Position numbers and translations under genes: made by a program. Below, piece by piece: positions 8,623 through 18,800 of a DNA stretch of 53,806 nucleotides. This DNA comes from JBDLID01 sp039715055 (GTDB lineage Bacteria > Desulfobacterota > Desulfobulbia > Desulfobulbales > Desulfocapsaceae). A model generated the notes under the pieces. It saw only the letters and a program-made list of their open reading frames with translations. It was not told the DNA's origin and made no database searches. How positions within the stretch are numbered: position 1 is the stretch's first letter; each line of letters starts with the position of its first letter. The stretch lies in assembly GCA_039715055.1 (NCBI GenBank), contig JBDLID010000003.1, forward strand, positions 1-53,806, given 5' to 3'.

Positions 8623-9444
8623 TTATGATCTCTTCTTAACAATGTACTTATTCGAGGACTTATTTTTCCTCGTCTTATAGCCCTTGGTCGGATAACCCCA
8701 GGGTGTACATGGATGACGTCCACCTGAGCTTTTTCCTTCACCACCGCCCATGGGATGATCAATGGGGTTCATTGCAACACCTCGAACATGGGGACGCTTA
8801 CCAAGCCAGCGCTTTCGTCCGGCCTTACCGAGTTTCTGAGACTCATGTTCACGATTGCCAACCTGGCCGATACAGGCCCGGCAGAGCTTATGAAACTTGC
8901 GGACCTCACCGGACGGCAGCCTGACCAGAACATAAGTTCCTTCCTTGGCCATCAGCTGGGCAAAGACTCCTGCACTGCGGACAAGTTGCCCACCCTTGCC
9001 GATCTTCATCTCGATATTATGAATAATCGTACCCAGGGGAATATTGGTCAGTGGCAAACAGTTACCCGGCTTGATGTCAACGTTATCGCCGGCAAGGACC
9101 TGATCCCCAACGGAAATACCTTCCGGAGCCAGGATGTATGCCTTCTCGCCATCAATATAGCTGAGCAGTGCGATATTGGCTGAACGGTTCGGATCATACT
9201 CAATGGACACGACCTTGGCGCTAATGTCGGTCTTATTGCGTTTGAAGTCAATAATACGATATTTACGCTTGTGACCTCCACCAATATGGCGGGAGGTGAT
9301 TCGCCCGTAGTTGTTACGTCCACCACTCTTTGACAGGGTGGAAACCAGCCCTTTCTCCGGTCTCTTTTTGGCAAGATCCGGATTTTGAATCGAGACATGG
9401 TGCCTTTTTCCGGCAGATGTCGGTTTATATGTTTTAATCGTCAT
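8623..9444 (-). CDS. rplB: 50S ribosomal protein L2
   Basis: Core protein near the peptidyl transferase centre, needed for subunit association. It has 273 residues. The catalytic-region motif GVAMNPIDHPMGGGEGKSSGG contains the conserved histidine, and the C-terminus is rich in Lys and Arg as expected. Confidence 0.98.
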   Translation of the reverse strand: MTIKTYKPTSAGKRHHVSIQNPDLAKKRPEKGLVSTLSKSGGRNNYGRITSRHIGGGHKRKYRIIDFKRNKTDISAKVVSIEYDPNRSANIALLSYIDGEKAYILAPEGISVGDQVLAGDNVDIKPGNCLPLTNIPLGTIIHNIEMKIGKGGQLVRSAGVFAQLMAKEGTYVLVRLPSGEVRKFHKLCRACIGQVGNREHESQKLGKAGRKRWLGKRPHVRGVAMNPIDHPMGGGEGKSSGGRHPCTPWGYPTKGYKTRKNKSSNKYIVKKRS

Positions 9445-9513
9445 GACTTCCCGGTCGCTCCATCAGATTAATTGATTGATATCGATGCGATTATTCTCTC
9501 AAGGCTTGGCAGC

Positions 9514-9801
9514 TTAGAGCTCATCAGTAAAATTGATTTCGCCCTCGGCAAGCGTCACATAGGCCTTTTTCCAGTCATTCTGGAAACCAACGTAACGGCC
9601 GACACGTTTCTGCTTACCGTGAACAGATGTGGTGTGAACGGATTTGACCTTCACATTGAACATCTTTTCAACTGCCTGTTTGATATCAATTTTGTTGGCC
9701 TGCGGGTTAACTTTGAACACCGCCTTGCCCTCTACTTCCTGTAAGAGTGCAGCCTTCTCTGTCAAACAGGGCCCTTTCAGTACATCATGGATATTTTTCA
9801 T
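9514..9801 (-). CDS. rplW: 50S ribosomal protein L23
   Basis: Exit-tunnel protein that is the main docking site for trigger factor and SRP. It has 95 residues (VLKGPCLTEKAALLQE near the start; the loop HGKQKRVGRYVG). Its ATG overlaps the rplD stop in an ATGA arrangement. Confidence 0.96.
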   Translation of the reverse strand: MKNIHDVLKGPCLTEKAALLQEVEGKAVFKVNPQANKIDIKQAVEKMFNVKVKSVHTTSVHGKQKRVGRYVGFQNDWKKAYVTLAEGEINFTDEL

Positions 9802-10421
9802 GGTGTCAACCTCTTCTCAAGTCCTTCAACTGCAGGCTGAACCAGAATCAGCTTCTTATGCAGCAGCACGTCGTAAACATTGATTCCCTCAGCGGTCAAC
9901 ACCTTATAGCCATTGACGTTACGGGAAGACTTGTTGACGTTGTGGTTCTCACCGTCGGTGATAATCAGCCCATTTTCAATTTCAAGAGATTTCATGATGG
10001 TCACAAAATCTTTGGTCTTGATCTGATCCATGGTCATATCGTCGAGGACGATGAGATTTCCCTCCTGAAGACGGGCACTCAGAGCCATGGCCAGAGCCTG
10101 TTTTTTCACCTTGCGGTTAAGCTTAAAACCAAAATCACGGGGCTTGGGTCCAAACGTCACGCCACCGCCGCGCCACAATGGCGAGTTTCTGGTTCCGGCG
10201 CGAGCCCGGCCCGTGCCTTTCTGTCGCCACGGCTTAGCGCCGCCGCCACGAACTTCAACACGAGTCTTGGTGGAGGCATTGCCGCCACGACGTGCAGCCA
10301 GTTGCATACGGACCACATCGTGAAGCAGGTGCTCTTTTACCTGGAGATCAAAGACCTTCTCACTGAGGTCCATCTCTCCTACCTTTTCGTTGTTTATATT
10401 ATAAACAGCTACCGTTGACAT
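9798..10421 (-). CDS. rplD: 50S ribosomal protein L4
   Basis: Large-subunit protein whose loop reaches the exit tunnel; in enterobacteria it also represses the S10 operon. It has 207 residues. The tunnel loop KPWRQKGTGRARAGTRNSPL is present and intact. No copy of the enterobacterial S10 leader is recognisable here, because rpsJ follows tuf directly. Confidence 0.97.
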   Translation of the reverse strand: MSTVAVYNINNEKVGEMDLSEKVFDLQVKEHLLHDVVRMQLAARRGGNASTKTRVEVRGGGAKPWRQKGTGRARAGTRNSPLWRGGGVTFGPKPRDFGFKLNRKVKKQALAMALSARLQEGNLIVLDDMTMDQIKTKDFVTIMKSLEIENGLIITDGENHNVNKSSRNVNGYKVLTAEGINVYDVLLHKKLILVQPAVEGLEKRLTP

Positions 10422-10454
10422 TTCACTCTCCTTGGTACCTGAAAGCCCTTGGAA

Positions 10455-11084
10455 TTATTTACAGTAAATCTTTAATAGTCCCTGCTTGGCACCAGGAACC
10501 GGGCCCTTTAACAGGATCACGTTGTCATCGTTGCGTACATCAATAACCTTGACGTTCTTCTTGAGAACCGTGTCGTTACCCATCCGTCCAGGAAGCTTCT
10601 TTCCTTTGACAACCCTGGCCGGCCATGCTGAACAACCGATGGAGCCAGGAGCACGATGAAAATTGGAACCGTGGGTTGCACGACCGCCGCGAAATCCGTA
10701 GCGCTTTACTACACCCTGGAAACCACGTCCTTTACTGGTTCCCTGGACATCCACTTTGTCGCCAGCCTTAAAGACGTTATCAAGGGTGACCAGTTGGCCA
10801 ACCTCATACTCATCCGGATTTTCAACTCGGAATTCGCGGACAAAATAAAAACCGTCCGAATCGGATTTCTTGAAGTGACCGCCAAGGGGCTTATTGACCC
10901 TGGCAGCTTTCTTCTCTCCAAACCCAACCTGAATGGCACTATAGCCATCCTTATCTACATTTTTGACCTGAAGCACCTTACACGGTCCGGCCTCAACAAC
11001 CGTTACCGGGGTGGCCTCACCGATCTCACTGTAGACGCGGGTCATTCCAATCTTTTTTCCTAATATACCCATTGTTTTCGGCAT
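10455..11084 (-). CDS. rplC: 50S ribosomal protein L3
   Basis: Early 23S rRNA-binding assembly protein. It has 209 residues. The GILGKKIGMTRVYSEIGEA start and the segment GRGFQGVVKRYGFRGGRATHG are typical, including the glutamine that is methylated in many bacteria. It lies 36 nt from rpsJ. Confidence 0.98.
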   Translation of the reverse strand: MPKTMGILGKKIGMTRVYSEIGEATPVTVVEAGPCKVLQVKNVDKDGYSAIQVGFGEKKAARVNKPLGGHFKKSDSDGFYFVREFRVENPDEYEVGQLVTLDNVFKAGDKVDVQGTSKGRGFQGVVKRYGFRGGRATHGSNFHRAPGSIGCSAWPARVVKGKKLPGRMGNDTVLKKNVKVIDVRNDDNVILLKGPVPGAKQGLLKIYCK

Positions 11085-11119
11085 GATATTACCCGTTACT
11101 TTCTATTGTTGTTGCAAAC

Positions 11120-11434
11120 TTAAGGCAGCTTGATCTCGACATCGACACCGGCAGAGAGTTCAAGCTTCATCAGCATATCAATGGTCTGCTGGGTTGGCTC
11201 AAGGATATCGAGCAGCCGACGATGGGTTCTCATCTCAAATTGCTCACGGGACTTTTTATCCACATGGGGAGAACGCAGAACACAATACTTGTTGATTGAA
11301 GTTGGCAGAGGAATGGGTCCGGCCACAGTGGCTCCGGTCCTTCTGGCTGTATCAACAATCTCTGTTGTGGACTGGTCGAGCAATTTATAATCGTAGGCCT
11401 TTAAGCGAATACGAATCTTATCTGTAGGTATCAT
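11120..11434 (-). CDS. rpsJ: 30S ribosomal protein S10
   Basis: Small-subunit protein that also pairs with NusB in antitermination (nusB is at 40398-40832). The start is placed at ATG 11434, preceded by AAGGG; an in-frame ATG at 11452 falls inside the end of tuf and is unlikely. The 104-residue product begins MIPTDKIRIRLKAYDYKLLD. It follows tuf by 10 nt, so the S10 operon is fused to the str operon without a visible promoter or leader. Confidence 0.97.
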   Translation of the reverse strand: MIPTDKIRIRLKAYDYKLLDQSTTEIVDTARRTGATVAGPIPLPTSINKYCVLRSPHVDKKSREQFEMRTHRRLLDILEPTQQTIDMLMKLELSAGVDVEIKLP

Positions 11435-11444
11435 TATCCAACCC

Positions 11445-12635
11445 TTATTCAATAATTTCGGAGATTACACCGGCACCAACGGTACGGCCGCCTTCGCGAA
11501 TGGCAAAACGCAGACCGACATCCATGGCGATCGGGGTAATCAGGTCGCCTTCGATGGACACGTTGTCACCGGGCATTACCATCTCAACTCCCTCGGGCAG
11601 AATCACGATTCCGGTAACATCGGTGGTCCGGAAGTAAAACTGCGGGCGGTAGCCGTTAAAAAACGGGGTGTGACGTCCACCCTCGTCTTTGCCGAGGATG
11701 TAGCACTCGGCCTTGAACTTGGTGTGAGGGGTGATGGAACCGGGTGCTGCAAGCACCTGGCCGCGCTCAATCTCTTCACGCTTGGTGCCGCGCAGAAGGG
11801 CACCAATATTATCACCGGCCTGACCTTCGTCAAGAATCTTCCTGAACATCTCAACACCGGTAATGGTGGTCTTCTCGGTCGGCTTGATACCAACGATCTC
11901 GATCTCATCACCTACGTGAATGACTCCGCGTTCCACACGACCGGTGGCGACAGTACCACGACCGGAGATGGAGAAAACATCCTCAATGGGCATCAGGAAG
12001 GGCTGATCAATATCACGCTCCGGCTCAGGAACGTAGTTATCGATGGCGTCCATCAGCTCCCAGATACACTTGGCGGCCTCTTCATCGGTGGGATTCTCAA
12101 GTGCCTTGAGAGCGGAACCGTGGACGATGGGCAGATCGTCGCCGGGGAACTCGTACTTGTCGAGCAGTTCACGAAGCTCCATCTCGACCAGCTCGATGAG
12201 TTCTTCGTCATCAACCATGTCGCACTTGTTCAAAAAGACAACAATGGCCGGGACACCAACCTGACGGGCGAGCAGGATGTGCTCACGGGTCTGGGGCATG
12301 GGACCGTCATCGGCTCCGACAACCAGGATAGCGCCGTCCATCTGGGCAGCACCGGTAATCATATTCTTGATGTAGTCGGCGTGACCGGGGCAATCCACAT
12401 GAGCGTAGTGACGCTTCTCGGTCTCGTACTCGACGTGAGCGGTGGCAATGGTAATTCCACGCTCTTTTTCCTCGGGCGCCTTATCGATGTTGCTGAAATC
12501 GGTGAAATCAGCCTGGCCCTTGGTGGCGAGTACAGCTGTGATCGCAGCGGTCAGAGTAGTTTTACCATGATCAATATGACCTACAGTACCTACATTGACA
12601 TGCGGTTTTGTCCTTTCAAATTTTTCCTTTGACAT
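11445..12635 (-). CDS. tuf: Elongation factor Tu, copy 1
   Basis: GTPase that delivers aminoacyl-tRNA to the ribosome. It has 396 residues. The P-loop is GHIDHGKTTL, the G3 box DCPGHADYI and the G4 box NKCDMVD; domains 2 and 3 are complete. The protein is identical to copy 2 at 28217-29407, and other frames of the two copies also translate identically, so the nucleotide sequences are the same or nearly so. It follows fusA by 23 nt and precedes rpsJ. Confidence 0.99.
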   Translation of the reverse strand: MSKEKFERTKPHVNVGTVGHIDHGKTTLTAAITAVLATKGQADFTDFSNIDKAPEEKERGITIATAHVEYETEKRHYAHVDCPGHADYIKNMITGAAQMDGAILVVGADDGPMPQTREHILLARQVGVPAIVVFLNKCDMVDDEELIELVEMELRELLDKYEFPGDDLPIVHGSALKALENPTDEEAAKCIWELMDAIDNYVPEPERDIDQPFLMPIEDVFSISGRGTVATGRVERGVIHVGDEIEIVGIKPTEKTTITGVEMFRKILDEGQAGDNIGALLRGTKREEIERGQVLAAPGSITPHTKFKAECYILGKDEGGRHTPFFNGYRPQFYFRTTDVTGIVILPEGVEMVMPGDNVSIEGDLITPIAMDVGLRFAIREGGRTVGAGVISEIIE

Positions 12636-12658
12636 ATTCGAACCTCAATAATTAGGAC

Positions 12659-14737
12659 TTATATTCCCCTGATCTTTTTAATTATCTGTTCTGCTTTATT
12701 TGCAGGAACAACGTCATATTCCGAAAACTGCATGGTAAAGTTGGCCCTTCCCTGGGTCGCAGACCTCAAAGAAGTTGAATAGCCGAACATTTCACCCAAC
12801 GGGGCCTGGGCATCCACCTTCTGCAGATCACCCATGGCCTCAACACCATTTATTTTTGCCCGCTTGGAGTTAAGATCGTTAATGACCTCTCCAAGATATT
12901 CATCCGGGCTTACGACCTCGAGCTGCATCATCGGCTCAAGCAGGATCGGCTCAGCATCGGCTGCCACCCTTCGGATGGCCATGGCCGCTGAGACTCCAAA
13001 AGCCATTTCAGTCGACTCATCTTCATGATATGAGCCGCCAACCAGGCTGATCTTAATGTCTGTGACCGGATAACCAATCAGCGGCCCACCGTCGAGGGTA
13101 TCACGAACACCCTTTTCAATGGCCCCGAGAAACTCAGCAGGGATGGTATCACCATCCACCTGACTCTCGAAAACAACGCCTTCACCTCTTGGCAATGGCT
13201 CGACCTCAAGAACGACATGACCATATTGCCCTTTGGCGCCGGTATCATGATCGAACTTACCTTCACCGCGATTATTAACCGAGATCGTCTCCTTGAAGGC
13301 AACCTGCGGCTGGCCCACATTGGCGGCGGCCTTAAACTCATTGAGCAGCCTGTGGACAATAATCTCAAGGTGAAGCTCGCCCATACCGGAGATGATTCGC
13401 TGGCCGGTATCAGCATTTGTCGTTACTGTGAACGACGGGTCTTCAGTGGCAATCTTCTGCAGCGTTTCTTCGAGCTTTTTCTCATCCGCCTTGGACTTTG
13501 GCTCGATTGCAACTCCGATCACCGGTTCAGGAAACTCCATGGATTCCAGAACTATGAAATCGCCGGAACCGCAGAGAGTGTCACCGGTTGTGGAGAACTT
13601 CAGCCCCACAATGGCTCCGATATCACCAGGCCCGATTTCAGGGACCTCTTCACGCTTGTTGGCGTGAAGTTTAAGGAGTTTGGTGATTTTCTCCTTTTTC
13701 TTCTTTACCGGATTAAAGACCTTGTCACCGACCTTGAGTACTCCTGAGTAGACCCTGACAAATGCAAGGTTCTCAACAAAAGCGTCACTCATCAGTTTAA
13801 AGATCAGGCCGCAAAACTTTTCTTTCTCAGTTGGTTTGCGACTGATTGTCTCACCACCTTTATTCTCTCCTTCAACCGGTGGAACATCCAGCGGTGAGGG
13901 CAGATAGGCAATGACACTATCCAGCAGGGGTTGAATTCCCTTATTTTTAAATGCACTTCCGCAAAGCACGGGTACCATTTGAAGACTGAGGGTACCCCGT
14001 CGTACCGCCTGACGAATCTCTTCAGGTGATACCGGGATGTCTTCCAGGTATTTTTCCATGACCCCCTCATCGAAGTCGGCCAACTTCTCGAGGAGCGCCA
14101 TATGTGCGGCCGTGAATTTTTCTTTATATTCTTCAGGAATCTCAAGTTCCTGAACTTCCTGTCCCAGCGAATCCTCATCAAAGACGAGCATCTTCTCTTC
14201 AACAAGATCGATGATGCCTTTAAAATCAGCTTCAGCGCCGACAGGGACCTGGAGAGCAACCGGGTTGCTGCCAAGCCTCTCCTCCATCATTTCCTGACAG
14301 CGCTCAAAATCAGCGCCGACTCTGTCCATCTTGTTGATGAAGGCTATACGTGGAATGGAATACTTATCAGCCTGCCGCCATACTGTTTCCGACTGGGGCT
14401 CAACACCGCCAACGGCACAGAAAACGGCAACCACTCCATCCAGCACTCTCAGGCAACGCTCGACCTCAACTGTGAAGTCGACATGCCCGGGAGTGTCGAT
14501 AATATTAATTTTATAATCTTTCCAGGTACAGGTGGTGGCTGCCGAGGTAATTGTAATGCCCCGTTCCTGTTCCTGCTCCATCCAGTCCATAACGGCTGTG
14601 CCCTCATGAACTTCACCGATCTTATAAGACCGGCCTGTGTAATACAGTATACGCTCGGTCGTCGTAGTCTTACCTGCGTCGATATGGGCCATAATGCCCA
14701 TATTACGCATGACCTTGAGTCCCTTTTCAGCCGCCAT
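12659..14737 (-). CDS. fusA: Elongation factor G
   Basis: GTPase that drives translocation of the ribosome. The start is placed at ATG 14737, with a purine-rich site (AGGGACAGG) just upstream, giving 692 residues, the usual EF-G length; an ATG 21 nt earlier is possible. The P-loop AHIDAGKTTTTERILYYTG, the box DTPGHVDFTVEVER and NKMDR are intact, and the C-terminal domains IV and V are complete. It lies between rpsG and tuf as in the classical str operon. Confidence 0.98.
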   Translation of the reverse strand: MAAEKGLKVMRNMGIMAHIDAGKTTTTERILYYTGRSYKIGEVHEGTAVMDWMEQEQERGITITSAATTCTWKDYKINIIDTPGHVDFTVEVERCLRVLDGVVAVFCAVGGVEPQSETVWRQADKYSIPRIAFINKMDRVGADFERCQEMMEERLGSNPVALQVPVGAEADFKGIIDLVEEKMLVFDEDSLGQEVQELEIPEEYKEKFTAAHMALLEKLADFDEGVMEKYLEDIPVSPEEIRQAVRRGTLSLQMVPVLCGSAFKNKGIQPLLDSVIAYLPSPLDVPPVEGENKGGETISRKPTEKEKFCGLIFKLMSDAFVENLAFVRVYSGVLKVGDKVFNPVKKKKEKITKLLKLHANKREEVPEIGPGDIGAIVGLKFSTTGDTLCGSGDFIVLESMEFPEPVIGVAIEPKSKADEKKLEETLQKIATEDPSFTVTTNADTGQRIISGMGELHLEIIVHRLLNEFKAAANVGQPQVAFKETISVNNRGEGKFDHDTGAKGQYGHVVLEVEPLPRGEGVVFESQVDGDTIPAEFLGAIEKGVRDTLDGGPLIGYPVTDIKISLVGGSYHEDESTEMAFGVSAAMAIRRVAADAEPILLEPMMQLEVVSPDEYLGEVINDLNSKRAKINGVEAMGDLQKVDAQAPLGEMFGYSTSLRSATQGRANFTMQFSEYDVVPANKAEQIIKKIRGI

Positions 14738-14796
14738 CAGCCTGTCCCTATAAAACATTGACGGCCAGTGGCCGGCCTATCGACTCGCCGTTCTCC

Positions 14797-15270
14797 CTAC
14801 CAGCGGTAGTGAGCAAAGGCCTTGTTGGCCTCAGCCATACGATGAGTATCGTCTCGCTTTTTAACCGCTGCGCCACGATTACTGTAAGCATCCATCAACT
14901 CAGCTGCCAGTTTTTCAGACATGGATCGACCGGAACGGGATCGTGCAAAATCGATGATCCAGCGAATGGCCAAGGCGTTACGACGAGTCTGACGAACCTC
15001 CATGGGCACCTGATAGGTGGCACCACCTACCCGCCTGGACTTAACCTCGACCTTGGGACGAACCTTCTCCATGGCTTCCTCAAAAACTTCCATGGGTTCT
15101 GCATCCTGGACCTTGTCCTCAATGATATCCATGGCACCGTAGAAGATCCTTTGCGCAAGGCTCTTCTTACCCCGTTCCATGATTCCATTGGTAAACTTGG
15201 ATACCAGTACCGAATTGTAGCGTGGATCAGGGTCGATCTTTCGCTTCTCTACTAACTTTCTACGCGGCAT
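14797..15270 (-). CDS. rpsG: 30S ribosomal protein S7
   Basis: Initiates assembly of the 30S head and contacts E-site tRNA. It has 157 residues beginning MPRRKLVEKRKIDPDPRYNS, the standard start. In enterobacteria S7 represses the str operon by binding between rpsL and rpsG; the 28-nt gap here is too short for the same structure. Confidence 0.98.
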   Translation of the reverse strand: MPRRKLVEKRKIDPDPRYNSVLVSKFTNGIMERGKKSLAQRIFYGAMDIIEDKVQDAEPMEVFEEAMEKVRPKVEVKSRRVGGATYQVPMEVRQTRRNALAIRWIIDFARSRSGRSMSEKLAAELMDAYSNRGAAVKKRDDTHRMAEANKAFAHYRW

Positions 15271-15298
15271 AACTTTCCTCTTTTATACAGAAGCCACC

Positions 15299-15670
15299 TT
15301 ACTTCGGTCGCTTAGCACCATACTTGGATCGGCCTTGACGCCTGTCGGAAACACCCAGAGTATCCAGGGTTCCACGAATGATATGATAACGGACACCGGG
15401 CAAATCTTTTACTCGACCACCTCTGATCATTACCACGGAGTGCTCCTGGAGGTTGTGGCCGATACCGGGAATATAGGAGGTCACTTCAATACCATTGGTC
15501 AACCTCACCCTGGCTACCTTTCTCAAAGCGGAGTTGGGCTTTTTCGGGGTCGTGGTATAGACCCTGACACAAACACCACGCTTTTGCGGCGAACCTTTCA
15601 AGGCAGGAGTGTCTTTCTTTTTGACCTGCTTTTTTCTTCCCTGGCGTATGAGTTGATTAATTGTCGGCAT
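15299..15670 (-). CDS. rpsL: 30S ribosomal protein S12
   Basis: Decoding-centre protein and first gene of the str operon here. It has 123 residues. Both lysines that matter for streptomycin binding are present (in TPKKPNSALRK and in GRVKDLPGVRYH), so no resistance substitution is seen. The C-terminus is RQGRSKYGAKRPK. A promoter candidate lies 108 to 136 nt upstream. Confidence 0.98.
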   Translation of the reverse strand: MPTINQLIRQGRKKQVKKKDTPALKGSPQKRGVCVRVYTTTPKKPNSALRKVARVRLTNGIEVTSYIPGIGHNLQEHSVVMIRGGRVKDLPGVRYHIIRGTLDTLGVSDRRQGRSKYGAKRPK

Positions 15671-15777
15671 CGGTTTGACTGCTCCTCTATCGTTATCCCT
15701 AACTGATCTCTATTGGACAAATTTAAAAAAAATATAATCGTATTCACGACCAACGAGGCCGAGCACGAAAGAAAACA

Positions 15778-15806
15778 TATTTACTCATTTTAGATTTCGG
15801 TGTCAA
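15778..15806 (-). promoter_or_regulatory. Candidate sigma70 promoter for the str-S10-spc run
   Basis: On the minus strand a perfect -35 TTGACA (15801-15806) is followed after 17 nt by a weaker -10, TAAATA (15778-15783). Transcription would start near 15770 and leave a leader of about 100 nt before rpsL. It begins only a few bases after the rpoC terminator. The -10 is a 3 of 6 match, so the exact start is uncertain. Confidence 0.6.
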
Positions 15807-15809
15807 GAA

Positions 15810-15854
15810 CAAAAATCACTGGAGCCATCACTTTTGCAGACAGGCTCCAATGAT
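15810..15854 (-). terminator. Intrinsic terminator after rpoC
   Basis: A 12-bp stem (15815-15826 with 15843-15854, one G-U pair on the minus strand) is followed by a short run of T. It begins 1 nt after the rpoC stop and ends 4 nt before the -35 box of the next promoter. Confidence 0.8.
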
Positions 15855-15855
15855 T

Positions 15856-18800
15856 TTACAAATTGCCTTCTATTCCGGTACCTGCCGAAATCAGACGGCC
15901 CATAATGACATTTTCCTTGAGACCTGTAAGGTCATCCACCTTGCCGGCCATGGCCGCATTGGTGAGGACTTTTGTTGTTTCCTGGAAGGACGCCGCCGAG
16001 ATAAAACTCTCAGTGGAGAGTGAGGCTTTGGTCACACCGAGCAGCATAGGCTCTGCGACAGCAGGCATCTTGCCCTCTTCAATAAGCTTGTCCCGCTCCT
16101 CTTCAAACTTCCACCACTCAACCTGCTCACCGATCATGAATCTCGAGTCGCCGGCACTAGTAATGGTTACCCGACGCAGCATCTGGCGAACAATTACCTC
16201 GATATGCTTGTCGTTGATCTTAACACCCTGGAGACGATACACCTCCTGGATTTCATTGACCAGGAACTTGGCCAGTTCCTTTACACCGAGGACTTTGAGG
16301 ATATCGTTGGGCACGATGGTACCTTCCATCAACGGCTCACCGGCCTGAACATAATCGCCCTCATGGACAATGGTATGCCGTGCCTTGGGGACCAGATATT
16401 CCTGGGCATCGCCATACTCAGGGGTGACGACAACCCGCCGCTTGCCCTTGAGCTCTTTGCCGAAGCTGATCCGGCCGTCAATCTCGGAGATAATGGCCGG
16501 CTCTTTGGGCTTTCGCACCTCGAAGAGCTCGGCTACCCTGGGCAGGCCACCGGTAATATCCTTGGTTTTGGAAGATTCACGCGGAATCTTGCCGACAACG
16601 GTGCCGGGATCAATAACATCCCCTTCATCAACGGAGATAAAAGAACCGACCGGCAGGCTGTACCTTGCAAAGGATTCGGAGTTGGGCAGCTTGAGGGTTT
16701 TACCATTTTCGCCCTTAACCGTAATTCTCGGGTTCATCTGAGCAGAACCGGTTCCGTGGACAATCACTTTACTTGCCTTACCGGTTACCCCGTCGACCTT
16801 CTCCTGCATAGTGACACCTTCCTGCACATCGCCGTACTTGATGGTGCCGCCGACTTCGGAGACAATGGGGATAGTGTAGGCATCCCAGTCAGCAAGGATG
16901 GTACCGGCCTCAACCTCTTTGTCTTCGGTCACAAGAACCTGGGCGCCGTAATTCACTTTGTAACGTTCCCGTTCCCGGCCGAGTTCATCCTTGATGGTGA
17001 TTTCGGCATTACGGTTCATAACAATCTTTATACCGTCCTTATTCTCAACGGAGTGCATGTTGTTAAAACCGACTACACCTTTCCTGGTCGATGTAATTTC
17101 TGCCTGTTCAACTGCCCTTGATGCGGTACCACCGATATGAAAGGTCCGCATGGTGAGCTGGGTTCCAGGCTCACCGATGGACTGGGCGGCGATGATGCCG
17201 ATGGCTTCTCCGATATTGACCATATGGCCCCGCCCAAGATCACGGCCATAACACAGGGCACAGACTCCGCGCTTGGCCCGGCAGGAAAGAACCGAACGGA
17301 TATGGACCCGATCGATGCCGGCCTTTTCAACCTCCTTGACCGTGGACTCGGTGAACTGCTCACCTGCTTTAAGAATGATATTTTCCTCATTAAACGGATC
17401 AACCACATCATCGAGAGCCACCCGGCCCAAAATCCGGTCGCCGATGGGCACGATCACCTCACCGCCATCCATCAGCGGTTCGGCCATGATACCGTCAAGT
17501 GTTCCGCAGTCCTCTTCAATGATAGTAGAATCCTGGGCCACATCCACCAGCCGCCTGGTGAGATACCCTGAGTTGGCGGTCTTCAGTGCGGTATCAGCAA
17601 GTCCCTTTCGGGCGCCGTGGGTGGAGATGAAGTACTCAAGAACTCCAAGGCCTTCACGAAAGTTGGCTTTAATCGGTGTCTCAATGATGGCCCCGGACGG
17701 TTTTGCCATGAGTCCGCGCATTCCGGCCAGCTGCCTGATCTGATCCCTTGAGCCCCTGGCTCCTGAATCGGCCATGATAAAGATGGAGTTGAAGCTCGGG
17801 GCTTCAATCAACTTGTTGTCACGGTCACGGACATAGTCAACCTTAATGTCATCCATCATTTCGTTGGCCACGTCATCGGTAACCTTTGACCAGATATCAA
17901 CTATCTTGTTGTACTTTTCACCGGCGGTGATGAGACCATCGGAATATTGCTTGGCAACGTCGCTCACCTCCTTCTCGGCATCTTCCACAAGATCTTCCTT
18001 GGAGAGCGGAATCTTCATATCGTTGATACAGATAGATATACCGGCAAGGGTTGCATATTCGTAGCCGGTATCCTTTAACCTGTCGGCAAGGATAACTGTT
18101 TCCTTGGTTCCGGCATGACGGTAGGTGTAATCAATAAGAATTGCCAGCGCCTTCTTGGTCATCACCTTGTTGACCTCGGAAAAGGGTACGGAGGCGGGCA
18201 GCAGTTTACCGAGGATAATCCGTCCCATGGTGGTCTCAACAATCTCACCGTCCATGCGCACCTTGATCTTGGCCTGGAGGTGCACTGCCTTGTAGTCAAA
18301 AGCAATACGCGCCTCTTCCGGGCTGGAAAAGATCTTACCCTCACCCTCGGCATTAATCCGCTCACGGGTCATATAGTAGAGCCCGAGAACAATATCCTGG
18401 GACGGGATGATGATGGGCTCACCATTGGCCGGTGACAGGATATTGTTGGAGGACATCATCAACACCCGGGCCTCGACCTGGGCCTCAACGGACAGCGGCA
18501 GATGAACTGCCATCTGGTCCCCGTCAAAGTCGGCATTAAAGGCTGCACAGACAAGGGGATGGAGCTGGATGGCCTTACCCTCGATGAGGACCGCCTCAAA
18601 GGCCTGCATACCAAGACGGTGCAGGGTCGGGGCACGGTTAAGGATCACCGGATACTCGGTGACCACCTCTTCAAGAACGTCCCACACCTCTTTGGCACCC
18701 TTTTCAACCATCTTACGGGCGGACTTGATGGTGGTCACCAGTCCACGCCGCTCAAGCTTGTTGTAGATAAAGGGTTTGAAAAGCTCAAGGGCCATCTTCT

